A stretch of 64,000 bases of DNA, taken from the NCBI GenBank assembly GCA_037191015.1, contig JBBCKD010000027.1, positions 248,001 through 312,000 of the forward strand. The letters are read 5' to 3'. The DNA comes from Ravibacter sp037191015 (GTDB lineage Bacteria > Bacteroidota > Bacteroidia > Cytophagales > Spirosomataceae). A program made the translations under genes and the position numbers. Of this stretch, positions 1 through 9,780 are shown one piece after another. Numbering within the stretch: position 1 is the first letter of the stretch; each line of letters opens with the position of its first letter. The notes under the pieces were generated by a model that was not told the DNA's origin, did not search any database, and was given only the letters and a program-made list of their open reading frames with translations.

Positions 1-1813
1 TTTCATCGGGAGCCTGCCGATGGGCTTCTTCGACATTGCCGATACTTTCGGTGCGTTTGGCCTCGATATCCCGGCTGTTCTTATCCTTGATCCCATCGAT
101 CTCGTTGTCTTTTATATTGGGCTTATCGCCGGTACGCGCCGCCTCATTCTCTTTTTCTTTTACCAGGCGGTCTACTTCGTCGAGGATCTGTTTTTTCAGA
201 TCAGCCGCATTAAAAGGTTTGGGCCTGGGCATCTCTCCCAGCTTTTCAACTTTATCGGCCTTTGCCTTGGCCAATGCTTCCGTCGGCGGTGAAACCGCCG
301 ACCGCTGGGCTGCGCCGGCTTTTTCCTCGCCTGTTCCATGCCGGCGCTGCGCCCGGGCGTTGCCGTCGAGCGTATCGGCCAGTGCCGCGTATTCCTGATC
401 CTGCGCCATTATTTCGGCGGGGCTCACCGGGGCTTCTGCAATTTCGTCGCTGTCGTCCGTTTCACGGGAAGGCGTGATATCGAGGTCAAGGGTTACGGGC
501 TCAAGCGGCGGTTGGTCGGCGTTAGCTCCGGGATCGGATGCCGGAGCACCGGAATCTGCGATAGCGACGCTCTCCGCAGCAGGCGAAATCCCCAGGTTTT
601 CCTGAAGGCGTTCGTCCGCCTGGTATTCGGATTCCGGGGTGAGCGTGACCCCGGCGAAAAATGGCCTGATGTAAAAATCCCAGTAACCGTAAGGGTCTGT
701 TTTTTCCTGGATCTGTCCTCCCGTATGATTGCTGCCGGCCGTATTGCCGTTGATCGTCTTTACTTTTACACCGGCCAGCTCCGTCGTATTGGTAACCTGC
801 TCCGGATCGGTACTCACCACCATCGCATGGTGATTATACCCGTTTTTAATGACAAGATCTCCGGGCCTGGGTAGATATTCCCCTTTTTTATACGCATCCC
901 GGCTTGTAAAATTAGGTTTGCCCAATTGCCAGGGCTCAGGGTGAATCCCGGCTTTATGATAAGCCCAGAAAACGAAAATCCCGCACCAGCTCGGGAGGAG
1001 GTCTACGTTGTCTTCCGTCACCGGCGTATGCTTGCCATCGACTATTTTGATCTTCGTCGCTTTTCCGCGCTTCAGGTATTTTATGTTCTCTTCTAAAAAC
1101 TTCCCCGCCTTGTAATCTTTTTTATCGGCAACAATTGTATCCGGCCCCATCGTGGTCCTGAAATATTCGAGAAGGTATTCCCAGCCGACCCGGGTTTTGT
1201 CCTCATTGGTCTGCCCGCTGTTAACTTTCCCCTTTTCGCCCATAGCTATTTTTGTAGCCCGCTCCAGCGCCGCTTTCTGCTCGCCGGTCTGATCCTGCAG
1301 CTCGACCAGGGGCTTCAGCATAATTTCTACAGGACGGTCGGGGGCCTGGCCGGCCTGTGCATGGAAAAGCTCATGCATGAGCAGCAAAAAACCGGCGGGG
1401 GTACGCGGCTGATATATCTCTGAATTAAGGTAGATATGAGAGCCGATCGTAACTGCCGCAGCGTGGTAGCCGAGCGCGAGACGTGTGCTGATATCGTCGC
1501 AGTGAACCTGTACGTCTGAAAAATCTTCTCCAAAACACGCTTTCAGCGCGTTGAGTAATTGCGGCTGCAATGCACTCCCCGCCTCTGGCCCGGGAACTTC
1601 CGGCGACGGCGCTTTCTCTCTCCCGGTTCTGTCGGCCGGGGGTTTGCTGAAAAAAGCTTCCCGGACTACCTCACTATCCCATGCCCTCCTTGCAAATTCG
1701 TCGGCCGCATGCTCCCGGGCCCGGCTCTGGACCGGGCGTTTCTGAGCGCCCTTGAAAAAAGGTTCCTTTTTCGGGCTTCCCGGTAACGTTCTATGTTTTG
1801 GAGGTTCAAACAT
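1..1813 (-). CDS. DUF4157 (eCIS core domain)-CHAP fusion protein, probable eCIS effector; 3' end outside window
   Basis: The frame is open from ATG 1813 to the window edge (604 residues seen, no stop). Residues about 82-153 match the DUF4157/eCIS-core pattern: a CFGEDFSDVQVH stretch, then LLLMHELFHAQ with an HExxH metallopeptidase-like motif (His147, Glu148, His151). Residues about 265-375 resemble a CHAP/NlpC-type amidase: Cys277 in PSWCGIFVFWA, a PGDLVI turn, His328-His329 in YNHHAMVV and TINGNT. The rest is an acidic, Ala/Pro-rich linker followed by a charged, probably coiled-coil segment. The start overlaps the tape-measure stop (TGATG), so it is translationally coupled to the eCIS operon. 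DUF4157 proteins are established companions of eCIS loci and often carry toxin domains. A cargo enzyme cleaving peptidoglycan or amide bonds is inferred; an assembly-related murein hydrolase is the alternative. Confidence 0.8.
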   Translation of the reverse strand, partial: MFEPPKHRTLPGSPKKEPFFKGAQKRPVQSRAREHAADEFARRAWDSEVVREAFFSKPPADRTGREKAPSPEVPGPEAGSALQPQLLNALKACFGEDFSDVQVHCDDISTRLALGYHAAAVTIGSHIYLNSEIYQPRTPAGFLLLMHELFHAQAGQAPDRPVEIMLKPLVELQDQTGEQKAALERATKIAMGEKGKVNSGQTNEDKTRVGWEYLLEYFRTTMGPDTIVADKKDYKAGKFLEENIKYLKRGKATKIKIVDGKHTPVTEDNVDLLPSWCGIFVFWAYHKAGIHPEPWQLGKPNFTSRDAYKKGEYLPRPGDLVIKNGYNHHAMVVSTDPEQVTNTTELAGVKVKTINGNTAGSNHTGGQIQEKTDPYGYWDFYIRPFFAGVTLTPESEYQADERLQENLGISPAAESVAIADSGAPASDPGANADQPPLEPVTLDLDITPSRETDDSDEIAEAPVSPAEIMAQDQEYAALADTLDGNARAQRRHGTGEEKAGAAQRSAVSPPTEALAKAKADKVEKLGEMPRPKPFNAADLKKQILDEVDRLVKEKENEAARTGDKPNIKDNEIDGIKDKNSRDIEAKRTESIGNVEEAHRQAPDE

Positions 1814-3048
1814 CAGGCCCAGTCTATATAAATGAGCTTATTTAACCAGGGCAGCCCGGAAACCGACAATCCCCAGGGAAGCCTTCCGAGCAGGACATCA
1901 GCACTCCTTTTTTCGACAGACAGCCTGATGGCTTCCCCATCCGGCTTGATTATGCCCGGCCTTTGCAAAAAGCCTTCCTGCAACGCCTCGGGACTGCTGT
2001 TTTTCAAGGCGGGCCAATTGCCGATCACGTCGTACAGTAGCTGCCGGCATTCGTCCCTGATGTAAGCCGGCAGTTCGTCCGGCGGGATCAACACTTCTTC
2101 GGGCGCTATCCCGCAGAGTATTTTTTCAAAAAGCAGGTTTTTTTCGGAAAGAGTATTGTTTCCGGCAAGGTAGCGCAAGGTATGCACCGCCAGGTGCCGC
2201 TGTTCTTTACCGGTAAAAGCTCCTTTTTCAGTAAAGCCCAATGTTTCAAAAAAACGATTGAGATACGGATGCAACAGGATGAGACCGGCATTGGCGATAT
2301 ACATTTCCCCGGATACGACCATCCTGTCTTCAGGCTGTGCGCGCTCGTCTTTTTTATCTTCGCCTGCCGCACGCTGGTGCTGTTCTGTATGACCCGGAGC
2401 CTCCCGATGCACCTGCGCGCCGCGTATATTCCGGATCCCTGACAGCTCCATCCAGCGCGATGTCAGCATGTCGGGCTGTTCGAGGAGCGTTCTCCGGAGT
2501 TTCTGCAGGACAATCTCAGCTACGGGCTTATCCAACCCGGATATAACCCGGAAAATAGCGTAGAGAAAATCGGCCTCATGTACGTAAAGCATCCTGGCCA
2601 GGGCATTGGGCCCGGGCAGGCCCGACCGGAACCTTCTCCTGATCTCAGGCGCCAATACCTCCAGGTTGCCGGCGATAAACTGCTCGTAGGCTGCCAGGCT
2701 GTCAAACACGTTGCCGGGCGATAAATATCCTTTTTCAAGGTATTGGATCCACTCCTCTATAATGACGCTCCCCGGTTTTCCCCGGTTCCCGGTTTTACCG
2801 AGCTGGCTTCTTACCACCCAAAGCCAGTAATGCCGGGATACAAGCCAGGGTTTTGACGGGATGTCGAGTGTGAGCGTGTCTATCAGGATGACCTGATCGG
2901 ATGCTGTAAAACCGGATAAAGCTTCTTCGAGCAGGCCGGGCAATACGCTCCCGGCCCAGGCAGCCGCTTCGCTTTGTTCCTGCCTGGCAGCTTCGGAAGT
3001 CGGTTGCGACAGCTCGATCCGCACCCTGTTTACCCGGTGTATTGTCAT
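1813..3048 (-). CDS. eCIS tape-measure protein (CIS_TMP family)
   Basis: This 411-aa protein should set inner-tube length during assembly of the contractile particle. The N-terminus (about 1-65) has the family pattern of a short beta strand, a helical stretch and an acidic segment ending LIDTLTLDIPSK. The C-terminal about 165 residues carry NAGLILLHPYLNRFFETLGF, then NWPALKNSSPEALQEGFLQR, and end in the two LPW motifs (LPWGLSVSGLPWLNK) typical of CIS_TMP proteins. The middle, which varies in length across the family, is very short here, so a short particle is expected. The start overlaps the previous gene's stop (ATGA) and the stop overlaps the DUF4157 gene start (TGATG). Family call is firm; length control is inferred from the family. 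Confidence 0.85.
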   Translation of the reverse strand: MTIHRVNRVRIELSQPTSEAARQEQSEAAAWAGSVLPGLLEEALSGFTASDQVILIDTLTLDIPSKPWLVSRHYWLWVVRSQLGKTGNRGKPGSVIIEEWIQYLEKGYLSPGNVFDSLAAYEQFIAGNLEVLAPEIRRRFRSGLPGPNALARMLYVHEADFLYAIFRVISGLDKPVAEIVLQKLRRTLLEQPDMLTSRWMELSGIRNIRGAQVHREAPGHTEQHQRAAGEDKKDERAQPEDRMVVSGEMYIANAGLILLHPYLNRFFETLGFTEKGAFTGKEQRHLAVHTLRYLAGNNTLSEKNLLFEKILCGIAPEEVLIPPDELPAYIRDECRQLLYDVIGNWPALKNSSPEALQEGFLQRPGIIKPDGEAIRLSVEKRSADVLLGRLPWGLSVSGLPWLNKLIYIDWA

Positions 3049-6000
3049 ACGCTCAATGTAGATCTGATCTTTTCAATCTGTTCAGGATTCATAATCAGCG
3101 TGATGCTGTTGAGCTTCCCTATGTCCGGAATCCCGGATAATACGCTCAGGCCGGGCACCGTCCTGCTCATATTTCTGATATCGATCGGGGTCAGGGCACG
3201 ATTGAAGGTATAAACAGCGTCCAAAGCCGCGATATCTGTCCTGCTTTCGATCAGGCGATAGTCAATTACCACGACTCCTCCCGCAATATTTTCCGGGTTT
3301 TCGATTTTTACGACGGGGCAGTTTACAAGCACCGGATCCATTTTTAATTGACCCTCCGTACTTATTTTATCCGTCCCGATACCGGTAACCCGGTCGATCG
3401 CGATCTTTTTGCCGTTAATATCGAAGGTATCTGTCCGCAACCGGCTTCTTTCGTCAAAAAGCATCAGCACCGATGCCGGGAGCTCCCGCAGCGGGTTTTC
3501 GGCTGCCCTGACAATTATTCTCTGCATTTCCGGCCGGATTTTCAGCTGCTGTTCTATCCTGTTGCCGGCATACACTATGATTACGGTCGGAGTCTCCCTG
3601 ATATCAGCCATATCTTTGGAAGAGAATAAACCGTCGCGCGGGCCGGGATCTTCGAGCGCCATATCGGGATTGACAATCTGCACCTCCTTCAGGAGTGCGG
3701 GGTCGTAGTTACCGGCCTGGTCTCTCACCTGGAAGAAAACCTGCCCGACCTCTGTCAGCGTGATCTGCTCCTCTTTATCCGCATCGCCAATCTTAACGGT
3801 AAGCTCCTGTCCCCGGAACCTCGGGTCTTCGACCTTGAAGCTATGGATGCTCCCTTTTTCGCCATGTATTTTAAGCTCCCCCGAAGCTGCCTTTTCCTTC
3901 TCTCCTTTGCTATTGACCAGGAGAATATCCAATCCGATATTCTTCTCCAATTGGTTGACAAATTTCAGGGTCGTCGTAAATCCTGTTTCGATTTTCTGAA
4001 GCACGATATCGAGCGTCTGTCCGTCGCCGGCGATCCTCACTTCCTGCTCAAAATACTGGTAGTCATCAGATTTGACGATTACTTTCACCGTACTGTCTTC
4101 GCTGACCAGCGCATTGTAGAAACCCTGTTCATCAGAGAACACTGTGGCCGAGCCAACCAGCAGGGGCATTTTCAGGGGCGCCCCGGCAGCATCCCTGACG
4201 ATACCGCTCAATGTGAGTGTTTTCTTTTCGAGAAGGGTATAGGATATTGGCCTCAGGTGCGAGCTGATGAGGTAAGGCAGGGAGAAATCGGCCGTGATCC
4301 GGTTTGCCTCGTTGTATACGAGCACGTAGGTCCCTCCCTGGGGTACGCCGAAGCCGTGGCCCAGGCCGGGATGCGCCTTAACGAATCTCTCCAGGAGATT
4401 GTCGTTGCCCATGCTCCCGTTACGCTTTTTGTTTTCCGTATCGATTTGTATCACCTTCACCCAGTCGTCGTCAAACCGTATCCGGTCTACATGGCTCATC
4501 ATCTCGGCTTTAGCAAAAACCTGCAGTGTATTATCCGACCGGATATCTTCTGCATTCAGCTTTTTAAGCTCGCCTGCCATTGTGCTGCAGGCAGGAAGCA
4601 GCAACCCTTCGAGGTTAGCTTTAAACTTATCTGAATCCAGCTCCCGGAAATTGTCTGTAAGGTGTAGGTCCTGCAGCTTCAGTGCGCAATACAAGCGCAG
4701 CGCCTGCATAAAGAGTACCTGTTCGCCCTGCGTATTCCCGAGGCGCCTGGCCACGTCATGCAGGCGTGTATAAAAATTGACGTCGGTAGCTTCCTTAAAC
4801 CTGCTTTCGTTCCTCAGGCTGCTTACCATACTTCCCAGGGAATTGAAAACCACCAGGAAAGGAAAGTTAAAAAAGAGTCCGGGGTTGAAAATTGTATCAA
4901 ACTTAGACGCCGACAGGCTGACCGTTTTCTGCAATGATTCGTTCAGGAATACCGGGGTCGTGCTCATTTTCATGCCGTTAGCTACGTTTTCCAACTCTGC
5001 AAACTGCGGCTGGACCTTTGCAATCGTAGTCGTCCTGGTACTCGCAACGATATTACCGGCCTGAACGGCATTGCCGAGCTGCACGGTCAGCTTATTGAGC
5101 AACTGCCCGTTAAGTTCGCCGAGGAGATCCAGGAATACCCACTCCATCTGCCTGCCCAGGGAATCCTTCACATCATTGAACCGGCCGCTCTGTATCTCCA
5201 ATGAACCCAGGTAGGCTACATTGAGCGCTATCTGCTTCTTCAGTTCGCTGCGGACTACCTGGTACAGGCTTTCGATATCTTCGTTGACGGAAAAATTGAA
5301 TGAATAATTGGCCGGCGACTTCTCGTTGAGCCGGAGCACTACTAAATCAAACGGCAGCGCGCGTCTTTTACGAACCCGGAAAAGCGTATCCAGAGCGGTA
5401 AGCGCAGGCTGTCCGTGAGCGCCTTCAATCCTGAAAAAAGTATTACTGCTTTGCAGGGAAGTGGACTGCGTATTGAAAGGCGAAGCAGCCGTACCCGGGA
5501 AGGATTCGTTATGTGCACCGTACCTGGTAATATCCTGATTGATAGCAACTTGAGCAGCACCCGCTTTCCATACATTCACCACCTCCTGCCTGAGGTAAAA
5601 TGGAACCGCCTGGTCTGACAAACTCCCGCCGGGCATCCCGCCCGAAATCACCCTGAGCTCTTTCAATTCACCGGGCGACTGCTCATCGAAAGCGTTAGGT
5701 ATGTTTTTCAGCCTGCTGAGCATCACGGAGATATGCTTCGCTATATGCGCCTGGTCTGCCTGCAGGAAGCGGCTGACGAAGTGGTGCCTGTATACTGAAA
5801 AACGGGTAGATACGGGGTAATCGAACTCCGGGTTTGACGGTTCTACGATCCCGCAGAACACATGGTGCGGATGCGAGGCGCTTATCCCCGATACCCTGGA
5901 AGTCAGCAGCCGGGCCTGCCGCTGCAGCTCCCGGTATGCCCTGACCCACGTGAGGCATAGATCGTAGGCGACCTGGCACATATAGGGCTGGACAACGCCT

Positions 6001-6905
6001 CCCCCTGTCACACCGGTCCGGTCTATGGCAGCCAGTAAATCGTCCGCTACCCTGAAATCCGAATTACTTCTGCCGGTATAATTTTTAAGATTCTTCAGCG
6101 CAATATCTATTGCCTGTTTATTACCTGAAAGAAAGCGGATAAAGTCAGTGATGCATCGCTTGTATTCGTTGCCGATCCGGGCTTCATCAAACTGCTCATT
6201 GACAGGAAAATTACCCAAAACGGGTTTCAGGATATTGATATCCGGAAGGTAGAGCTGCGGAAAGGCCAGGCGGCTGATGGTATCTTCGCCGGTTCCCTGC
6301 AGCCCGTATTCCTTGTTCAGCAATTTCAGCGCGTCCTCTCTCGTCACCAGCAGGAAGCGGGTATTGAACTCGTATTTTTTTCCCCGGTCCTGGCAATCGG
6401 TGCTCTCGCAGCTTTTGAGCTCTTTACGGACTATTTCCTGGTAGATCATCAGCACTTTTCCGATAGCGGCAGCGGCGTTGAGCGGTTCTCCCCGGTTGAA
6501 CTGACTTTCAAAAACCTCGATCACATCGCTTTCAAAATCCTGGAAATACGACGGGCTATCGACCGAACCCGAGTAATTTTCGGCCTCGGTCAGGTCATCG
6601 GTCAGGTAGTGAAATGCGAATTTTTCCTTTTCCCGCGGCTCATATTTTACCTGCCGGGTAAAAGTCAGGAAATCCGCAGTATGATGGCGGGCTGCCAGGA
6701 TATGCCCGGCGCTGGTCAGTGCCACGCCGTTGCTCAGCCGGATGCCCGAACCCTCAAGGCGAACCTGGAGGCCGGCCAGTAAGCCCGACCCCAAAAGCAT
6801 CATCCTGCTTTGACGGTTCTGACTGTCCAGGTAGGTAGCGAGCCAATTGAGTTCGTCGTCGGTAAGGACCTGGCGACTTTCAAACTCGGGCAGAATATTG
6901 ATCAT
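3045..6905 (-). CDS. large eCIS baseplate-associated protein with carboxypeptidase-regulatory-like domain
   Basis: This is a 1286-aa protein lying between the second J-like baseplate gene and the tape measure. Its first about 95 residues (VLTDDELNWLATYLDSQNRQ, then a G-L-L-A-G-L-Q-V element and GVALTSAGHIL) resemble a module recurrent in Bacteroidota phage-tail-like loci, where it usually reads GIxCGLE. Residues about 130-890 are mostly helical with no family I recognise. About 893-965 looks like a carboxypeptidase-regulatory beta sandwich (LSGIVRDAAGAPL), followed by further beta-rich Ig-like segments. No signal peptide or membrane segment is seen. Position suggests a baseplate-peripheral or fibre-like part, the slot taken by fibre genes in Afp/PVC, but no fibre homology is visible. 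Role is inferred from context. Confidence 0.6.
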   Translation of the reverse strand: MINILPEFESRQVLTDDELNWLATYLDSQNRQSRMMLLGSGLLAGLQVRLEGSGIRLSNGVALTSAGHILAARHHTADFLTFTRQVKYEPREKEKFAFHYLTDDLTEAENYSGSVDSPSYFQDFESDVIEVFESQFNRGEPLNAAAAIGKVLMIYQEIVRKELKSCESTDCQDRGKKYEFNTRFLLVTREDALKLLNKEYGLQGTGEDTISRLAFPQLYLPDINILKPVLGNFPVNEQFDEARIGNEYKRCITDFIRFLSGNKQAIDIALKNLKNYTGRSNSDFRVADDLLAAIDRTGVTGGGVVQPYMCQVAYDLCLTWVRAYRELQRQARLLTSRVSGISASHPHHVFCGIVEPSNPEFDYPVSTRFSVYRHHFVSRFLQADQAHIAKHISVMLSRLKNIPNAFDEQSPGELKELRVISGGMPGGSLSDQAVPFYLRQEVVNVWKAGAAQVAINQDITRYGAHNESFPGTAASPFNTQSTSLQSSNTFFRIEGAHGQPALTALDTLFRVRKRRALPFDLVVLRLNEKSPANYSFNFSVNEDIESLYQVVRSELKKQIALNVAYLGSLEIQSGRFNDVKDSLGRQMEWVFLDLLGELNGQLLNKLTVQLGNAVQAGNIVASTRTTTIAKVQPQFAELENVANGMKMSTTPVFLNESLQKTVSLSASKFDTIFNPGLFFNFPFLVVFNSLGSMVSSLRNESRFKEATDVNFYTRLHDVARRLGNTQGEQVLFMQALRLYCALKLQDLHLTDNFRELDSDKFKANLEGLLLPACSTMAGELKKLNAEDIRSDNTLQVFAKAEMMSHVDRIRFDDDWVKVIQIDTENKKRNGSMGNDNLLERFVKAHPGLGHGFGVPQGGTYVLVYNEANRITADFSLPYLISSHLRPISYTLLEKKTLTLSGIVRDAAGAPLKMPLLVGSATVFSDEQGFYNALVSEDSTVKVIVKSDDYQYFEQEVRIAGDGQTLDIVLQKIETGFTTTLKFVNQLEKNIGLDILLVNSKGEKEKAASGELKIHGEKGSIHSFKVEDPRFRGQELTVKIGDADKEEQITLTEVGQVFFQVRDQAGNYDPALLKEVQIVNPDMALEDPGPRDGLFSSKDMADIRETPTVIIVYAGNRIEQQLKIRPEMQRIIVRAAENPLRELPASVLMLFDERSRLRTDTFDINGKKIAIDRVTGIGTDKISTEGQLKMDPVLVNCPVVKIENPENIAGGVVVIDYRLIESRTDIAALDAVYTFNRALTPIDIRNMSRTVPGLSVLSGIPDIGKLNSITLIMNPEQIEKIRSTLSV

Positions 6906-6939
6906 GATAGTAGCTTTTTCGTATTAATAAGTTGTCAGT

Positions 6940-9780
6940 TTATGGATCCTGGCGGTCGGAAGGCTCCTCGCCCAGACGTGTACGTCCCAGGAAAATGCGG
7001 GTATTATTTTCTTCCCGGCTCTCATCTTCACAATTGTGCAGTGTCGCCGGCGGGTACACCGTCCGGAAGCTTTTCAGAATTTCGACCAGCTCGTTCTGCG
7101 CCCTGACAAACAATTCGAAATTTGCGGCGATATCCGATGCCGTGCTCCCGGCAAAACGCTGCCGGAGCAGCCACCAGGCCTCCATTGCTTTTTCAAAAGC
7201 GTCCATCTTTTCTTCGTCTATCCAGCAGATCCGGAGCATTACGCCTACCGGTGTTTCCTTCCTGATCAGCTTTTCCATGTAATCTCGGTAATAGATGTCG
7301 CCGTAAACAGGCAGCCATCCCGGCAATGCTATGGAAGCGGTAAAGCTGTAAGGATCGTAACCGCCGCAGGCAGTACAATCGTCGTCGGTACAAATGCTCA
7401 GGAAAACGGGATCCAGGTTTTGCAGGATCAACTCCTGTTCGAGTTGATCGCCCAGCCGGGGCAGGCGCAGCATGATATGCTCCAGGCAATGGAAATACCC
7501 TCTTTCGGCCCTGTTGCCGCTCCTGATGTCACTCACCGTTTTCCTGACCTGGTTTTGCTGCAGTTCCATACCCAGCAGGCGGGCGATCCGCTGCTCATAT
7601 CCCCCGGGCGTCGTAGCCATATACGACGGAGATTCCCCGTAATTGATCGCCAATGCCCTGCCGGAGCTGATCTCAATATAGTTTTCGAGGTAGCGCTGCT
7701 TCAGGTCTATAAGCTGCTCGTAGTAAGTATTACGGTCTATCCCGGCGTTATCAATAGCCAGGTAAAAGTGATGATCGATCCCGGCGAGGTTTTCTGCAAA
7801 CCTGCTCAGGAGAAAATCGAGCGCCTTGTTTCGTTTGACCAGGAACTCGGTACGCGGTTCCGTTATATCCTGCCATTTCCTGTCTACAACCGATTTGTCA
7901 AGCGACTGTCCTTCAACCAGGTAGTCGCGTCGCCAGGCGGGAGCAGGCGCATTGTGACCGATGTGGTCAACCGGGTTCCAGCTGAGCGTTTGCTTCAGAT
8001 TTTCCAGATCGGCAAGAAAATTGGCTATACTCTGATCGAACATCAGCAGGTAGCCTTCCAGCTGCTTGCCGGCAAACATCTCCGGATCCGGGAGATATTC
8101 GTCCGGGAAGTTTTTCCCGATACGGTAGTTGGACGGAAATTCATCTGCCAACGTATAATGGACCGCCAGATCGCGGTAAACTCCTGAAGACGCAGGCGCC
8201 GGAACAGAGCTGTCGGCGGGCTTGACGGAGGCTGTATTCAGGATATGATACCTGTCGATAGTTCCGACAAAACCGGCGTGCAGCGGCAGATCGTTTTTAT
8301 AAAAGATGATCTTGCTTTTACGCTTGCTGAGCACAGGCTGGTAGCCCTCCGGTACGGGGATTTCCCAAATACCGGGCCCACCGGCTTTCCGGCCGTCCTC
8401 ATCCTCGAACCAGAGCTGCGCGTTCCTGATATTGATCAGTCCTTCGATCTCGAATATCTCGTTGACGATATCGCTCAGGTAAAGACTGACCTGCCCGGTA
8501 TAATCAGGCCCCATATCTTCCTCCATTACAAACCCGCTTTTCAGCAAGGGGCCTTCGAGGATCTCTTCCACCGCCACATTTCTCCTCCTGAGCTCTTCAA
8601 AGCTATAAAACTGTACCGGGGGAGAAATGTACCGGTCTATCAGGTGGAATATTTCAGCCTGCACCTGCTCCAGCTCTGCAGACGGCTCTACATCGATATC
8701 CGCGCAAAACCGCAGCTCCACGGTGGGGATAGCGCCGATTCCCGAAAGGAAATCTTCACAAAGATTCCTGTTTTCCCTGAAAGTGGCTTCTATACCGGAA
8801 TATGCGTCGGCGAGCGCCTGTATTTTCCCGAAGATATTCTGAAAGAAAGCAAAGTTGTTCTGCCTGAGCATTTTCTTCAGGTCTTTCCCGGAAATCCCTT
8901 TCCTGTCTTCGAAAAAAGGTTCGAAAAGCACTTTTTCAAAGGTAAGCAGGCCGGTATTTCCGTGTGTTATCCCGAGGTCGTAATACCATTTGTCAAGAAC
9001 CCGGTCGTCGAGCGCGTCGTCGCTATCGTTAAACCTGTTGAACGGGTTTACTGAAATACTGATCCCGATGCCGCCGGGATCGGTGTGGCTTACTTCGGCA
9101 AATGCCTGTAAAGCCGGCTTATTACCCATGATACGGTGCCAGTTGCCGATATGTACGTATATACCTCCGAAGTAATCTTTCTCATACACGGCTTCGTAGT
9201 TTTCCCCGCTGTCGATATTGCCGAGGAACGGATGAGGTTCAAACCTTACATTTACTGCATACAAACCGTTGATAAGGACTTTTTCGGAAAGGATTTCGTT
9301 TTTCTCAGCCTGGGAAACAGGGAGTTGAGCTACCTGGTAGCCGGCTTTCAGATCTCCGCGTTTTTTATCGGCAAAAAGAGGCTCATAGTCGGTTTCTATA
9401 TCTGTTGAAGCAGGAGAAACCGGCGTTATCCAGGCGTTCCGGACTGCAGGCAGATCGAGCAATAGCTTCCGGTAGTCCGAAATGGTAACCGAGCGGCATG
9501 GTAAGATCCGTTCAGGCGGGTAATAGCCCGCGGTCTGAGCGCTTCCGTCTTTCAGTGTAATCAGGTCCCGGAAGCCGAAGTTCATCCTGAACCCCACATC
9601 AGACAGCGCATAGCAGATCGCCTCCATGATGGTGATGCCGGGATCATGGACATTGTGGTCGGTCCAGGCGCCGGAGCTGCTTTGCGTAATGTATTCCAGC
9701 GCTTTTTCCCGCAATAACGCGAAGTTCTCCAGCATGGCGGGAAGACTTTCCGTATTGATATTTTCCTTATTGATCAGCAT
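6940..9780 (-). CDS. eCIS baseplate wedge protein (Afp12/J-like)
   Basis: A 946-aa protein with the hallmark opening of baseplate J/gp47-like proteins in contractile systems: GAWTDHNVHDPGITIMEAIC at about residues 38-57. Large baseplate proteins in eCIS form the wedge around the spike and couple it to sheath contraction. The C-terminal quarter has two Cys pairs in CTDDDCTACGG (near residue 803), a possible metal or disulfide site. The start lies inside the end of the preceding J-like gene (14-nt overlap), indicating translational coupling. Gene order (gp25, larger J-like protein, this gene) matches the Afp9-Afp11-Afp12 order. Family assignment is strong; the precise Afp12 equivalence rests on order and size. 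Confidence 0.85.
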   Translation of the reverse strand: MLINKENINTESLPAMLENFALLREKALEYITQSSSGAWTDHNVHDPGITIMEAICYALSDVGFRMNFGFRDLITLKDGSAQTAGYYPPERILPCRSVTISDYRKLLLDLPAVRNAWITPVSPASTDIETDYEPLFADKKRGDLKAGYQVAQLPVSQAEKNEILSEKVLINGLYAVNVRFEPHPFLGNIDSGENYEAVYEKDYFGGIYVHIGNWHRIMGNKPALQAFAEVSHTDPGGIGISISVNPFNRFNDSDDALDDRVLDKWYYDLGITHGNTGLLTFEKVLFEPFFEDRKGISGKDLKKMLRQNNFAFFQNIFGKIQALADAYSGIEATFRENRNLCEDFLSGIGAIPTVELRFCADIDVEPSAELEQVQAEIFHLIDRYISPPVQFYSFEELRRRNVAVEEILEGPLLKSGFVMEEDMGPDYTGQVSLYLSDIVNEIFEIEGLINIRNAQLWFEDEDGRKAGGPGIWEIPVPEGYQPVLSKRKSKIIFYKNDLPLHAGFVGTIDRYHILNTASVKPADSSVPAPASSGVYRDLAVHYTLADEFPSNYRIGKNFPDEYLPDPEMFAGKQLEGYLLMFDQSIANFLADLENLKQTLSWNPVDHIGHNAPAPAWRRDYLVEGQSLDKSVVDRKWQDITEPRTEFLVKRNKALDFLLSRFAENLAGIDHHFYLAIDNAGIDRNTYYEQLIDLKQRYLENYIEISSGRALAINYGESPSYMATTPGGYEQRIARLLGMELQQNQVRKTVSDIRSGNRAERGYFHCLEHIMLRLPRLGDQLEQELILQNLDPVFLSICTDDDCTACGGYDPYSFTASIALPGWLPVYGDIYYRDYMEKLIRKETPVGVMLRICWIDEEKMDAFEKAMEAWWLLRQRFAGSTASDIAANFELFVRAQNELVEILKSFRTVYPPATLHNCEDESREENNTRIFLGRTRLGEEPSDRQDP

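Noticed and set aside
7036..8187. Long plus-strand open frame (383 codons) inside the eCIS baseplate gene
   Set aside because: It lies wholly antisense to a confidently identified J-like baseplate gene and its translation has no recognisable protein features.
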